Source: CALXQW01 sp031553045
GTDB lineage: Bacteria > Verrucomicrobiota > Verrucomicrobiia > Opitutales > Intestinicryptomonadaceae
DNA length: 64,000 bases
Assembly: GCA_031553045.1 (NCBI GenBank)
Contig: JAVBLZ010000001.1
Coordinates: 1-64,000, forward strand
Direction of reading: 5' to 3'
Shown: in pieces, positions 50,186 to 59,850 of the stretch
How positions within the stretch are numbered: the first letter of the stretch is position 1
Layout of the letters: the number at the start of each line of letters is the position of its first letter
The notes under the pieces: model-generated
What the model was told of the DNA's origin: nothing
The model's input: the letters and a program-made list of their open reading frames with translations, nothing else
The model's database searches: none
Translations under genes and position numbers: made by a program

Positions 50186-52180
50186 CTAGTAGGTGCGAAT
50201 TTCGAATATAGCCGCATTTTCATCGCCGTTTGTGGCGCTGATTTCTATGCGGATTTTTTGGGCGGAAATGGCGTCAAAGTCTAGCTTGCAAAGTCTTTGG
50301 TAGTTGCCTTTTATGTCTGCAATTTCCTTTGTTGAACCGTCTGAAAGTGTGGCGATGACCTTAAAGTCTTTCACAGTTTCGGGCTGAGCGCCGGCTTGCA
50401 TATGGCTTCTGTAACTTGTTGAGCCGGTGATTGCAAGCACGTGGCAGCCTGTGTCAAAGGTAAATTGCAAAGAACTTATTTTTTGAGGAGTAGCCCAAGA
50501 AAGCTCAACCCAAGGGGTTTCTGAGACGGGCGCAATCCACCTGTTTTTAACTTCTCGGAAATAGCTTTTCTTGACATTTTTATCCCTAAAATCATAGGTT
50601 ATACCGTTGATGATGTTTTGCGGAGTAGAGCCTTCAATGCTATTTGAAGCCGTTATCGTTGCGATTCTTGCCAAGTCTTTTGGGTCTTCATTTTTAGTTT
50701 CCAAAATGCTCTGACCATTTTTGAGAAGCTCTTGCTGAAGGTTTTTCATGAGCGCCGCGTCATTGCGGATTTGTGCGGGAGTCTTGCCTAAATCTACACT
50801 CATTGCCGCAGCCGTGCCCACTGCCTGCCCCATTACAGCACAAGTTACCATAACCCTCGTAGATGTCAAAGCAACATGGCTTACGCCAACATTTCTGCCA
50901 GCCATCATAAGATTGCTGAATTTTTTAGATATAAGGCAGCCAAAGGGGATATTGTAGCAATCCACATGACCGTCTTGCCTGCAAGGGCGTTTTTCGGAAT
51001 CCCAGAAACCGCCCTTTGGGTGGTCATCCATAGACCATCCGCCTACGCAGACGTTGTCTTTATAACTGCGCCATTCACCTGTGATGCCGTGCTGGGTGAA
51101 CAAAAATTCCGGTTTGATTCTGTAAGAATCTCTCCTACCTGCGACCATACCTATTGATTCTATCGCCCAGTTTTCTGCACCGGGGAATTTTCCGCTATTT
51201 TTGATATAGTCCCAAATACCCATTACTATTGCCAAAAGTTCAAAGCGCAATTTTTCATTGTTGGCGATGGCGTCTTCATTGCCGCCAAGTTCAATCCACC
51301 AGTAGCCATAGTCCAGAGACTCTGGGTTAATCTTTCTATACGTCAGGTGTTCGGGCTTAATTTTTACCGCCCATTTTGGCGCATAAAAAGGCATTGGAGT
51401 ATCATACTTTTTACCCGTAAAGAGTATTGAAGAACCCATGCGTGTACCGATGTCATCATAGTCGGCGTTACTTTCGCCATATTTATCTACGCCTTCACGA
51501 CCGCTCATAAGGTCATCGCCCGCTTCCATTGCAAGCCTAGCGTCTCCGGTGCAATCTATGTAGATTTTAGAATTAACCTTGTACATTTGTTGGCTGATGT
51601 CGCAACGCACCCACGCTGTTGAAATTTTCCCGTTTGCGCTTTCCGCCATGAATACGGGTGCATCTAAAAGCAAGGTGATGTTTTTTTCAGTAATAACTTT
51701 GTCGTACATGATAAAGTCCCAAAGCTCCCAAGAGTTTTGAGGATTTTTCACGCTATTATCCAACTTGATTTCTTCAATAATACCGCCCTCTCTGAAACCA
51801 ACTTTACTTGGAGCTATACCTAAAGGGTGCATTTTATTTTCACTGCTTGCATTGCCGCCAAGCCTTGATCTATCTTGACATAGAACAACCTTTTTACCTG
51901 CTCTGGCTGCGGAAATTGCGGCACACACGCCTGCCAAACCGCCGCCTGCAACAAACACATCGCACTCAAGCTCAACAAGTTTCATATTTGGTTCTTGTGG
52001 AGCGCCCTTTGCGCCAGACTTATGCTGCGCCGTTTCGCCAATCCTGTTGGCTATTTTTTGAGAACATGAAAGCTCTTCCGCATGCGCCTTATTTGCATTA
52101 TAAACAATACCGTAACCCGCCACAGCCAAACCCGCATTTGTAAGAAACTTTCTTCTGCTTAATTTTGAATCTTTTTCCAT
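50186..52180 (-). CDS. Tat-exported FAD-dependent oxidoreductase with C-terminal discoidin-like domain
   Basis: A 664-aa flavoprotein. It starts with a twin-arginine signal, LSRRKFLTNAGLAVAGYGIV. The FAD-binding Rossmann motif is DVFVAGGGLAGVCAAISAARAG (residues ~74-94), with GGNASSENKMHPLG following, as in the FAD_oxidored (PF12831) family. Later FAD-site elements are KIYIDCTGDARLAMEAGDDL and MMAGRNVGVSHVALTSTRVM. Residues about 505-664 form an F5/8-type (discoidin-like) beta-sandwich (TASNSIEGSTPQNIINGIT; TPWVELSWATPQKISSLQF), likely binding carbohydrate. Such proteins are common near glycosidases in Verrucomicrobia and Lentisphaerae; oxidation of a sugar residue is a reasonable guess, not shown. 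It is divergent from the 1144-aa CBM protein. Confidence 0.88.
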   Translation of the reverse strand: MEKDSKLSRRKFLTNAGLAVAGYGIVYNANKAHAEELSCSQKIANRIGETAQHKSGAKGAPQEPNMKLVELECDVFVAGGGLAGVCAAISAARAGKKVVLCQDRSRLGGNASSENKMHPLGIAPSKVGFREGGIIEEIKLDNSVKNPQNSWELWDFIMYDKVITEKNITLLLDAPVFMAESANGKISTAWVRCDISQQMYKVNSKIYIDCTGDARLAMEAGDDLMSGREGVDKYGESNADYDDIGTRMGSSILFTGKKYDTPMPFYAPKWAVKIKPEHLTYRKINPESLDYGYWWIELGGNEDAIANNEKLRFELLAIVMGIWDYIKNSGKFPGAENWAIESIGMVAGRRDSYRIKPEFLFTQHGITGEWRSYKDNVCVGGWSMDDHPKGGFWDSEKRPCRQDGHVDCYNIPFGCLISKKFSNLMMAGRNVGVSHVALTSTRVMVTCAVMGQAVGTAAAMSVDLGKTPAQIRNDAALMKNLQQELLKNGQSILETKNEDPKDLARIATITASNSIEGSTPQNIINGITYDFRDKNVKKSYFREVKNRWIAPVSETPWVELSWATPQKISSLQFTFDTGCHVLAITGSTSYRSHMQAGAQPETVKDFKVIATLSDGSTKEIADIKGNYQRLCKLDFDAISAQKIRIEISATNGDENAAIFEIRTY

Positions 52181-52413
52181 GATAATTTATTTTAATAATT
52201 AAACTGCCGAGACCCCCATTAACTGCGCCTCATAAAAGCAAACTTTATATTTATGTTTTTAAAAATTTTGTCAAAGTTTTTTCTCAAAACTTTCCTTTTT
52301 ACAAGAGAGGTTTTTTTTAAATTACATTTCATTAATACGCTTAAGTCCTTTTGATTTGACACTATGTGGGCTGCATGAAAGAATCTAAGTACATATTTTT
52401 GTATAAATTTATC
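52181..52413. other. Intergenic region between divergent FAD oxidoreductase and CBM protein
   Basis: A/T-rich, with a perfect hairpin AAAGTTTT-TTCTC-AAAACTTT (52273-52293), perhaps an operator, and a TTGACA at about 52356 on the plus strand near the 1144-aa gene. Nothing else clear. Confidence 0.35.
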
Positions 52414-55400
52414 ATGAAGAAAGCATCAATTTTTTCGGCAGTTTTTTATTTGGGCGTGTTGGGTATTTTTGCCCAAGAACAAAAGCATTTCATCTTGGAG
52501 GCGGAAGACTTTTTTTATCAAAATAATTGGGGCGTATCCAACAAAGACGGTCAAAGCCTGCTGGCGGTAGAATCTGCCAACGATAAAGCAATGACCATGA
52601 TTGAAGTTAAAAAAGAAGGTCTTTATGACATTTGGGTTTCGTCTTATGATTTTGAAAAAATCAATCCTCGCAGCCGCAATTTCAAAGTTTTTGTCAACGA
52701 TGTAGAGCTTACAAATATGGGCGGCATGCACGGCAAAGACGGTTGGGCGTGGGAAAAGCTGGGTGTAGTGCAGCTCAATGAAGGGTTTAATAAAATTGAG
52801 ATTCAAAGAGTCGGGATGTACCCTAGGGTGGACGCATTTTTATTTTCTTTGGACGGCGCATTTACGCCTGACAAAACAAATCTATATTCTTCCGCAGAAC
52901 GTAAAAAAATCCAAATTTCAAGCCTTTCCAATCTGAAGCTCAAATTTTCATCTACGGAGTTTGAAAAACTTTCAAAGCTTTCAAAAATTCCTGATGCAAA
53001 AAAAGTTTCCATACAAAATAAGTTTTCAAAAATCTCATTCACGCAGGTTGCCGATAGCAAGGGTAAAATTTATTTTGAGCGCAGCATAGATGTCTTTGTC
53101 ATGGGCAAATGGGTTGAAGTGCCTTCTTTTAAAGATGAAATTTTGTTCATAGGTTATGAGAGTAAAAAGCCAAACTACCAAGATACCCTATATTTTCCCA
53201 CTTGGAAATTTGAAAATCCCACGGGCTACATAATAACTTCTTACAAGGGTAAGAATCTGCATTTGCCGCCAGAAAACACATATCCTTACGGTACAAAAAA
53301 AATGTCTCCGCAGAGAATTGTGGGTGTGGAGAAAGTTTCAAACTCAAAACTTAAACTCACCTACGAATGCGGCGCAACCGCCCTATTGTATTATGAAATG
53401 CAAACTTCTGTGGCGGCCCGCTTTGACATCTCCTACAAAGCGCCAGAAGACGGCTATTACACGGTTGGTATGCTCGGCTTTAACGCTGTCGAAAAAACTG
53501 ATGTCAATGCGCTGCTCATGCCGCCGCTTTTCCAGATGCGTTCGCAGATGACCACGCCAAAGCTTTTGGGCAACCGCTTTACCTCTCAACCGCTAAGCCT
53601 TCTGCAAATAAATATAGATAAAGATTATCCAATATCCTACGCACTTGTTGCAAATCCTGAAAATCTGCCCAGCGAAGAATGGTCTAAAAAGGGCTGTTCC
53701 ATTTATGGATTCTCTCATGCAAATCCGTTCAACAAGGCGCAGGTTGCAATTTTCCAACCAATAATGGGCGGTATAAATTCTGAAAAAATTTTGGGGGAAG
53801 AAATAAAATCTTCTTGGTATATTTTTACTATCGCAGGCAAATGGCACGAGGCGCTAGAATCCATAAATGAAGAAATTTTGGCGGGTGGTAAAATTTTTAG
53901 AGAGCCCTACGCAACATCGCTTTCCGACGCTACGGCAAATATTGCAGTGTACTTGAAAAATCAAGACGCCAGTGGTTGGAGCGCAAAATCAAAAGCCAGA
54001 TGGAATATTGAAGACAAAGATTTGGTTACAACCGCAAGTCCGCTTGCGGAAGTTTCAGTTGCCATGCTCACAGATGATGAAGAATATTATGAAAACATAT
54101 CTTTGCCAACTATTGAATACACCTTAAGCAGACGTTCCGCACACTTTAAAGCAAGCGGGGAAAAAAGCCCATACTCGCCGACTCCTGCTGCGTTGAATGT
54201 GCCCTCCTTAATGTGGAAGGCGGATTATTTTGCGGGTCTAAAAACGCTTTTGGGCGGCGCAAACACTTGGGTTGACGATATTCTTAAAGACACTTCCAAG
54301 CAAAACTTTTACTCGGCAATGCCTGAATGGGTGAGCATGTTTGGGATTTATCTTGCCCAGCCCGACGCAGAACTGCTTGAAAAAGTCAAAAAAAGTTGCG
54401 ATGATTGGCTCGTCAAAGCCTTTATGCACGGTCCTTTTGAGGAAAACAATTTTGAGGCGTTTGCAAATGTTTCATACTATCCGTACTGGTGGTATCTGCC
54501 AGATTTGTATGAGGTAACCAAAAATGACAAATATTTGCAGTACGCAATAAGAGGCGCATACCACACAGTTGCGGCACTGTGGGCTTACCCAACGCCAAAA
54601 AGCGGAGAGGTTCTTATCAATAAAGACAACAAGGTGAGGGGTGTGGGGCATATCTGGTGGAAAGGTTCTGAAAAATTTAGGCTTGGCGCAAGCCCCGCCG
54701 ATTTGGAAAGATTTTCCAAAAATTTTTCCGACACATTTTTTATAATAGACACAAAAAAAGTTGATGCTCTGAAAGTTTCCAGAATAGGCCTTGGAATAGA
54801 GCAACCTTCAACATTCCGCGCGCTTTATGGCGGGCATGACTCAAATATACTAATGCCATCTTGGTCGGCAGAGCTCTTAAAAACATACCAATACTCAAAA
54901 CAAGATGTGCTGAAAAAATATTCTCGCCACGCCATAATAGGCAGGTATGCAAACTTCTTGGGGTATTATATCTGCGACTTTACCGACATCCAGCACGATG
55001 AAAATTATCCTTATAAGGGTCCGGACATCACAAGCTTTTACTATCATCATGCGCCCTGCCACTTTGCGCAAAGTTATGACTACCTAATGACACAATTTGA
55101 AGTTGCCACAGACGGCAAAATTAAATTCCCATTTGTACGTCAGCAGGGTTACGTCTGGTTTACGGACAGAATTTTTGGCGGGCTCGGTAAAATTTTTGAC
55201 GATGAAAAATGCCGTTTGATTATAGACAAATCTGCCGTGCGCCCCGACACCCCGAAAGTCAGCGTGCTTTCAGCCTATTCTAAAAGTTTTGTCTGGGTGA
55301 TTTTGCTTAACGACAGCGCCAAAGATTTGGAAACTAACGTGGTTTTGAATCCGGACTCAAAGCTTTTAAAAGATGCGCTTTTAGATAAACCTATTGCACA

Positions 55401-55848
55401 ATATAACGCAAACGGCGAACTTCTGCAAAGCCTGAATAAAGACAGTTTAAAGCTGAAAATTCCTGCACAAAGCGTTATAGCGTTAAAAATTGACGCCAAT
55501 AAAAGCGACCCATTCCCAAAACTGCCAAAGCTGCCCAAAGACTCTCACATAGTAAAGAAAAACGCCTTGGAAGGTTTTGGAGACTTGCATATCTTCCGCA
55601 TACGCTCGCCCTTCGGCAAAGATTCAATTTACGTAATGCTGACCGAAGGCTTGAAGAAAAACGCAAAACTTAATATAGACATCGCAGAACCTTTTGTGCG
55701 CAGTTTAAGTGCGGAAAGTTTTCCCTTTGAGATTTCAACCTACCCTATTGATATGAAAAAAAATATCAGCCTTAGTGTAAGCATAGAAGAAGAAGGCAAA
55801 GCCCCGCAACAACTCGGGACCTTCATTTTGAAGGCGGCAGAAGAATAG
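52414..55848 (+). CDS. Large secreted protein with N-terminal CBM35-like domain, putative carbohydrate-active enzyme
   Basis: A 1144-aa exported protein. ATG 52414 is followed by signal peptide KKASIFSAVFYLGVLGIFA; an ATG further upstream is in frame but gives a poor leader. Residues about 22-150 look like a carbohydrate-binding domain (HFILEAEDFFYQNNWGVS ... GLYDIWVSSYDFE ... GFNKIEIQRVGMYPRVDAFLF). The central part, about 500-900, is helix-rich with many aromatics (NVSYYPYWWYLPDLYEVTKN; IRGAYHTVAALWAYPTP; VGHIWWKGSEKFRLG; TSFYYHHAPCHFAQSYDYL), recalling alpha/alpha toroids of polysaccharide lyases or hydrolases. The C-terminus is beta-rich. I cannot assign a CAZy family. It is divergent from the FAD oxidoreductase and ends at a strong terminator. 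Confidence 0.8.
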   Translation: MKKASIFSAVFYLGVLGIFAQEQKHFILEAEDFFYQNNWGVSNKDGQSLLAVESANDKAMTMIEVKKEGLYDIWVSSYDFEKINPRSRNFKVFVNDVELTNMGGMHGKDGWAWEKLGVVQLNEGFNKIEIQRVGMYPRVDAFLFSLDGAFTPDKTNLYSSAERKKIQISSLSNLKLKFSSTEFEKLSKLSKIPDAKKVSIQNKFSKISFTQVADSKGKIYFERSIDVFVMGKWVEVPSFKDEILFIGYESKKPNYQDTLYFPTWKFENPTGYIITSYKGKNLHLPPENTYPYGTKKMSPQRIVGVEKVSNSKLKLTYECGATALLYYEMQTSVAARFDISYKAPEDGYYTVGMLGFNAVEKTDVNALLMPPLFQMRSQMTTPKLLGNRFTSQPLSLLQINIDKDYPISYALVANPENLPSEEWSKKGCSIYGFSHANPFNKAQVAIFQPIMGGINSEKILGEEIKSSWYIFTIAGKWHEALESINEEILAGGKIFREPYATSLSDATANIAVYLKNQDASGWSAKSKARWNIEDKDLVTTASPLAEVSVAMLTDDEEYYENISLPTIEYTLSRRSAHFKASGEKSPYSPTPAALNVPSLMWKADYFAGLKTLLGGANTWVDDILKDTSKQNFYSAMPEWVSMFGIYLAQPDAELLEKVKKSCDDWLVKAFMHGPFEENNFEAFANVSYYPYWWYLPDLYEVTKNDKYLQYAIRGAYHTVAALWAYPTPKSGEVLINKDNKVRGVGHIWWKGSEKFRLGASPADLERFSKNFSDTFFIIDTKKVDALKVSRIGLGIEQPSTFRALYGGHDSNILMPSWSAELLKTYQYSKQDVLKKYSRHAIIGRYANFLGYYICDFTDIQHDENYPYKGPDITSFYYHHAPCHFAQSYDYLMTQFEVATDGKIKFPFVRQQGYVWFTDRIFGGLGKIFDDEKCRLIIDKSAVRPDTPKVSVLSAYSKSFVWVILLNDSAKDLETNVVLNPDSKLLKDALLDKPIAQYNANGELLQSLNKDSLKLKIPAQSVIALKIDANKSDPFPKLPKLPKDSHIVKKNALEGFGDLHIFRIRSPFGKDSIYVMLTEGLKKNAKLNIDIAEPFVRSLSAESFPFEISTYPIDMKKNISLSVSIEEEGKAPQQLGTFILKAAEE

Positions 55849-55863
55849 CAAGCAACGACAAAT

Positions 55864-55895
55864 AAAAAAACGCAGTTCGATGACTGCGTTTTTTT
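55864..55895. terminator. Strong bidirectional terminator
   Basis: A perfect 13-bp stem, A7-CGCAGT / ACTGCG-T7 with a six-base loop, between the convergent CBM protein and lipoprotein genes. Confidence 0.9.
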
Positions 55896-55915
55896 GTGAA
55901 AGTTTTTTTAAATTA

Positions 55916-56485
55916 TTACTTGATGTACTTGTTGACAATAGTCATCAAATTATTTTTTGACGTACCAAACTCTGCGTATAATTTTTTCATTTCGTCGTAT
56001 GCGGCATTTAGCTGCTCGGTAGCGTTGCCGCCAGAAATCAAACCTTGTGCGGCGCTTACCACGGAAGCTTTGTCTTTGGGCAATTTTGCCGCAGCTTCAG
56101 AAATCTTGCCAGCAACTCTTTCAAGCTCCGCATAGGCGCTTTTAAAGTCATCAGGACATTTTGAAACATCAACATTTTTGATGCTGGAAACAATATCCGT
56201 CAATTTTTCAGAAGTTAAATTCTGTTTTTGAAACTGAGAAAAATCCGTAGGGAATGTTGCGATTTTATCCACAGCCTGCTTGATCTGCGGGATATATTCC
56301 GCAGCCTTGTCCGTTACCGCCTGCGCAGATTTTGTTAAATCAAGAACAGTTGTGGACTTTGTGGCAACTGCGCTTGACGACGCCTGCTCTGTTGATGCGG
56401 AATTTGATGTTTGAGAATTGTCGCAAGCAAAAACCATAAGTGCGCTTGCAAGTGTTAGCGATATTTTTAGATATTTTGTTTTCAT
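55916..56485 (-). CDS. Small lipoprotein, helical, unknown function
   Basis: A 189-aa protein with a lipoprotein signal: KTKYLKISLTLASALMVFAC, Cys at the lipobox. A Ser/Thr/Ala-rich linker (DNSQTSNSASTEQASSSA) follows, then a helical domain of ~140 residues (VTDKAAEYIPQIKQAVDKIA; DDFKSAYAELERVAGKISEA). No family is recognised. ATG 56485 lies four bases after the stop of the SUMF1-like gene, so the two are co-transcribed; an in-frame start within that gene is less likely. It is probably anchored to a membrane facing the periplasm. Confidence 0.75.
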   Translation of the reverse strand: MKTKYLKISLTLASALMVFACDNSQTSNSASTEQASSSAVATKSTTVLDLTKSAQAVTDKAAEYIPQIKQAVDKIATFPTDFSQFQKQNLTSEKLTDIVSSIKNVDVSKCPDDFKSAYAELERVAGKISEAAAKLPKDKASVVSAAQGLISGGNATEQLNAAYDEMKKLYAEFGTSKNNLMTIVNKYIK

Positions 56486-56489
56486 AAAA

Positions 56490-58184
56490 TTATTTCTGCT
56501 TTTGTATTTCATCTTCCATAACAATTCTAAAACCCATCACCCTGTTTCTGGCAATGGATTCAAGTTTTATTTCAGGAAAATCTATAAGGACGTCCGTGGA
56601 AGTCTGGCAGGAGCCGCCGACTTCAAAATAAATCATCTGATCTGCGGAATCTTTCATGTAAGAAAGCTCTGCAACATTGCCGAGCAAATCAAAATATCCG
56701 TTTGCATTCGCATTTTTTGACGCCACAGGATGAGCTTTCATATCGCTGTTTGAATAGTTCCATGAAATCTCGTTCAAATTCACGTATTTTAATGAGCCCA
56801 AAGCCTTTTTGTACATATCCAGCGTTGGCAAAGAAGTCTTGCGGCCCGTTATCCAAAATATTCTCTTGCAGAAGTTTTCAATATCTTCAAGTGCGACAGA
56901 CTCAACGGGCAAAGTAGGGTCTTTAATTCTGCTTGGGTTGTCATACATGATTTTTTCATAGAGAGACTGAGAAATTTCAGTCTTAAACATCTTGATTTTG
57001 GGGTAGGAATCCAGAGCTATCAAAGACTTGTTCAAGATAGGCATGATGTCCGGAAGGTCTTTCACAACATGATTGATATAACGCAATTCCAAAATGATTT
57101 CATCCGCCACAAATGCGCCTTCTCTAAAATCTTTTTTAAACTGCTCCGCTTTGCGGATTAAGTTTTGGGTTGTCTCAGAAACTTCAGCGTATTTTTCTTC
57201 GGAGATGAGCCTGATTATAGATTCTTTTTGCTCCAAAATTTCAAAACTAAAACGAGACCCAAAAACTTTGTCGCGCATATTCAACAGGTTTTTAAAATTA
57301 TCCTCCGAAGCGTAATCGCTCTTGGGGAACACCTTGTTGATTTCTTTCTGAACTTCTGCGGCTGCCGTGTAAAAATCTGAAGCCTGCATAAATTCTTTGG
57401 CGGTTTCGGCGGTTTTTGCGGCATCCAAAAACTCTTTCATTTTTTGAACCATTGGGGCGCTGCGCAAACTGTCCAACTTGCCTTCTATATTACGCATACG
57501 CTTGTAATCTATATAAGGCACGCCAGCATGTTCCACGGCAAGTATGTTAAGTTTTTCCAAAGCTATTTGGTAGTTTGCCTGAGCGCTTTCCCAGTCGGAA
57601 GAAGTCATAGCTTTGTTTGCGCGCTCCTCAGCCTCCAGACTTTGCAGATAAAAAGGCTTTGCTTGTATTGTGCGCATTCTTCTTTCAACAAGCATCACAC
57701 GCTCCATATTTTTATTTTCAGACAAAGAATAATCATTGTTGATACGGCGCTGAAGGTCGTAAAGTTCTTTGTAAATTTCCATAGCAATGGCGTCTTCATT
57801 GCCATTAAATGCTTTTTCGGCTTTTTCAAAAAGTTCTTTGGATTTTTCCGCAAGAGGCATAGACAAAAAGTTTTGCTTCATTGCGTTCATTGCCATAAGA
57901 CGAGTGTTTTGCAGCCTGTCGCCCGGAGTGTTGGCTATGTAAAGCTCTCTTAAAGATATTGCCTTATTGATAATCTCTATGTCTTTTTCAGTCGCAGTTC
58001 TGAGCTCATATTTTTTTGAAAAATCATGTTCCAGACGTTCAGATTCCCTGAGTATGCCAGACAAATCTTCAATGGAGTATTCTTTGCGCTCTGCATCTTC
58101 AGGGTTTTGAGGACCCACCATAGTGAGCAAAAAAGCCCCTCCTATGAAGAATACGCAAGCAAATATTATGGCCAAATATTTCAT
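56490..58184 (-). CDS. Membrane-anchored coiled-coil protein with degenerate SUMF1/formylglycine-enzyme domain
   Basis: A 564-aa protein. Residues 4-22 (LAIIFACVFFIGGAFLLTM) form a membrane anchor. About 40-370 is helical and charged, with repeated TPR- or coiled-coil-like stretches (ELYDLQRRINNDYSLSENKN; EWESAQANYQIAL-like DWESAQANYQIALEKL). The last ~170 residues match the FGE-sulfatase fold: KTEISQSLYEKIMYDNPSR, LPVESVALEDIENFCKRIFW, TGRKTSLPTLDMYKKAL, GYFDLLGNVAELSYM, YFEVGGSC and RVMGFRIVM. The paired C-terminal cysteines of true formylglycine-generating enzymes are not in place; only one Cys follows GGS. A binding or scaffold role is more likely than sulfatase activation. No sulfatase gene is visible in the window. 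It is followed by the lipoprotein gene after four bases. Confidence 0.8.
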   Translation of the reverse strand: MKYLAIIFACVFFIGGAFLLTMVGPQNPEDAERKEYSIEDLSGILRESERLEHDFSKKYELRTATEKDIEIINKAISLRELYIANTPGDRLQNTRLMAMNAMKQNFLSMPLAEKSKELFEKAEKAFNGNEDAIAMEIYKELYDLQRRINNDYSLSENKNMERVMLVERRMRTIQAKPFYLQSLEAEERANKAMTSSDWESAQANYQIALEKLNILAVEHAGVPYIDYKRMRNIEGKLDSLRSAPMVQKMKEFLDAAKTAETAKEFMQASDFYTAAAEVQKEINKVFPKSDYASEDNFKNLLNMRDKVFGSRFSFEILEQKESIIRLISEEKYAEVSETTQNLIRKAEQFKKDFREGAFVADEIILELRYINHVVKDLPDIMPILNKSLIALDSYPKIKMFKTEISQSLYEKIMYDNPSRIKDPTLPVESVALEDIENFCKRIFWITGRKTSLPTLDMYKKALGSLKYVNLNEISWNYSNSDMKAHPVASKNANANGYFDLLGNVAELSYMKDSADQMIYFEVGGSCQTSTDVLIDFPEIKLESIARNRVMGFRIVMEDEIQKQK

Positions 58185-58260
58185 GTAGTTATTATTGAAT
58201 AAATATATGTGTAATTAAATTTCCTATGTGGCAAAAGTATGCGTGTCAAACAGATTAAAA

Positions 58261-59814
58261 CTACTTTGTTGTTTTAACTTCAATGATATCATGCGGCGCA
58301 CTCTCACGCTGGGCGGCGCTTGAAACGCAAATGTATCTTGCCTTGAGCTTAAGCTCGTCCAAACTTGCAGCACCCAAATAACCCATGCCGCTTTGTATCC
58401 CGCCCATGTAGTTTGCGAGCAATTCTTCAAGCGGCATAGAAACCTCTTTGAGCGCCTCAACGCCCTCGGCGGTGATTTTTGCAGCTTTATCTTTGCAGTC
58501 ATGGCCGTATCTGGCAGCCGAACCCGCCTTCATTGCGGATAAAGAGCCCATGCCCCTGTACTGTTTATACATCTTGCCATTGATTTCCATAATCTGCCCC
58601 GGCGCTTCAGGACAACCCGCAAGCAGACCGCCGCATATCATGGCGTCGGCAAGAGTAAGCGCCTTTACCATATCGCCGCTTTTTGTAATGCCGCCGTCGG
58701 CAACAATGCGCACCTTGCTTTTCTTTGCCTGTTTGCTGCAAACATAAAGAGCCGTAAGCTGCGGTATGCCAACACCCGCAACAATGCGGGTTGTGCATAT
58801 AGAGCCAGGACCCTGCCCGACCTTGACGGCGTCGGCGCCCGCTTCCGCCAAAAATTCAACGCCGGCGGCACTTGTTACATTGCCCGCAATTATTGTTAAA
58901 TCTTTAAAGTTCTTGCGCAAGAGTTTTACTATATCGCCAACGCCTTGCGTAAAGCCGTGCGCCGTTGACACTGCTGCGGCGTCTAAACCTATATCCACCA
59001 TTGCGCCCACGTTGGACACAATTTGCTTTTCATCAAGAGAGCCGTCTGGAAGTCTTATTGGAGCAACGGCAGCACCGCAGATGAGCCTGAACTGGGAATC
59101 TCTGGCGGGGCGGAAACTTGCAACTTTGTCGTCCAAAATTCTTTCAATATCGCTCAAAGTAAAAAGGCCGCAAAGCCTGTCTTCAGAATCCACAACCAAA
59201 AGTTTATGCACGGCAAAGTGGTCGTCAAAAAATTTGTCTGCGGCGGCGATAGGGTCTTTACCTAGTTGTTTTTTGGAAATCGTAAAGACGTCTTTGCGCT
59301 TTGTCATAGCCTCCTCGACAGACATTGCCGAATAACGCTCTTTAACCACATTGCCAGGCAAAAGCCCTACGAGCTTTTTAGATTTATCAACCACCGGGAA
59401 TGTGCGAAAGCGGAATTTTTGTTCCTCAATTTTTTTAAGTATGTCGCCGATTTTCCAATCGGGAAAAACTGTGATAGGGTCAGGAATAAGGCCGTGTATG
59501 TAACCTTTTACTTTGGTTACCTCCGCCAATTGGTCGGCGGGCGACATGTTGTAATGAATCAAACCCAATCCGCCGCCGTTAGCCATTCCTATTGCCATAG
59601 AAGACTCTGTAACGGTATCCATATCCGCAGAAATTATCGGCATGGAAAGCTTGAGTCTTTCACTTATTGAAGTATCCAGCTTTGTCTGCTTGGGCAATAC
59701 TTCTGAGTATTGCGTTGCCAATGTTACGTCATCGTAAGTGAGCCCATGGCCCGCATTGGCGGAAAAGAAATCATCCGCTTTGAGGAAAAAAGTATCGTCG
59801 GTGTTATTGTTCAT
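58261..59814 (-). CDS. guaB: Inosine-5'-monophosphate dehydrogenase
   Basis: A 517-aa enzyme that oxidises IMP to XMP with NAD, the committed step to guanine nucleotides. The start has LTYDDVTLATQYSEVLP. The barrel contains PIISADMDTVTESSMAIGMA. Two CBS domains are inserted at about 115-240 (VVDKSKKLVGLLPGN; LVVDSEDRLCGLFTLSD). The active-site loop is VKVGQGPGSICTTRIVAGVG with nucleophile C340. Phosphate and flap motifs follow: DGGITKSGDMVKALTLADA and YRGMGSLSAMKAGSAARYG. The K+-site and C-terminal GGIQSGMGYLGA are intact. Length is slightly above the usual ~490. A TTGACA promoter candidate lies upstream. Confidence 0.97.
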   Translation of the reverse strand: MNNNTDDTFFLKADDFFSANAGHGLTYDDVTLATQYSEVLPKQTKLDTSISERLKLSMPIISADMDTVTESSMAIGMANGGGLGLIHYNMSPADQLAEVTKVKGYIHGLIPDPITVFPDWKIGDILKKIEEQKFRFRTFPVVDKSKKLVGLLPGNVVKERYSAMSVEEAMTKRKDVFTISKKQLGKDPIAAADKFFDDHFAVHKLLVVDSEDRLCGLFTLSDIERILDDKVASFRPARDSQFRLICGAAVAPIRLPDGSLDEKQIVSNVGAMVDIGLDAAAVSTAHGFTQGVGDIVKLLRKNFKDLTIIAGNVTSAAGVEFLAEAGADAVKVGQGPGSICTTRIVAGVGIPQLTALYVCSKQAKKSKVRIVADGGITKSGDMVKALTLADAMICGGLLAGCPEAPGQIMEINGKMYKQYRGMGSLSAMKAGSAARYGHDCKDKAAKITAEGVEALKEVSMPLEELLANYMGGIQSGMGYLGAASLDELKLKARYICVSSAAQRESAPHDIIEVKTTK

Positions 59815-59850
59815 AAAAACGCCCTTTTGTTATGTTTATTTCCCTAAAGA

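Noticed and set aside
56490..58184. Active formylglycine-generating enzyme for sulfatases
   Set aside because: The C-terminal cysteine pair is not in place and no sulfatase gene is in the window.
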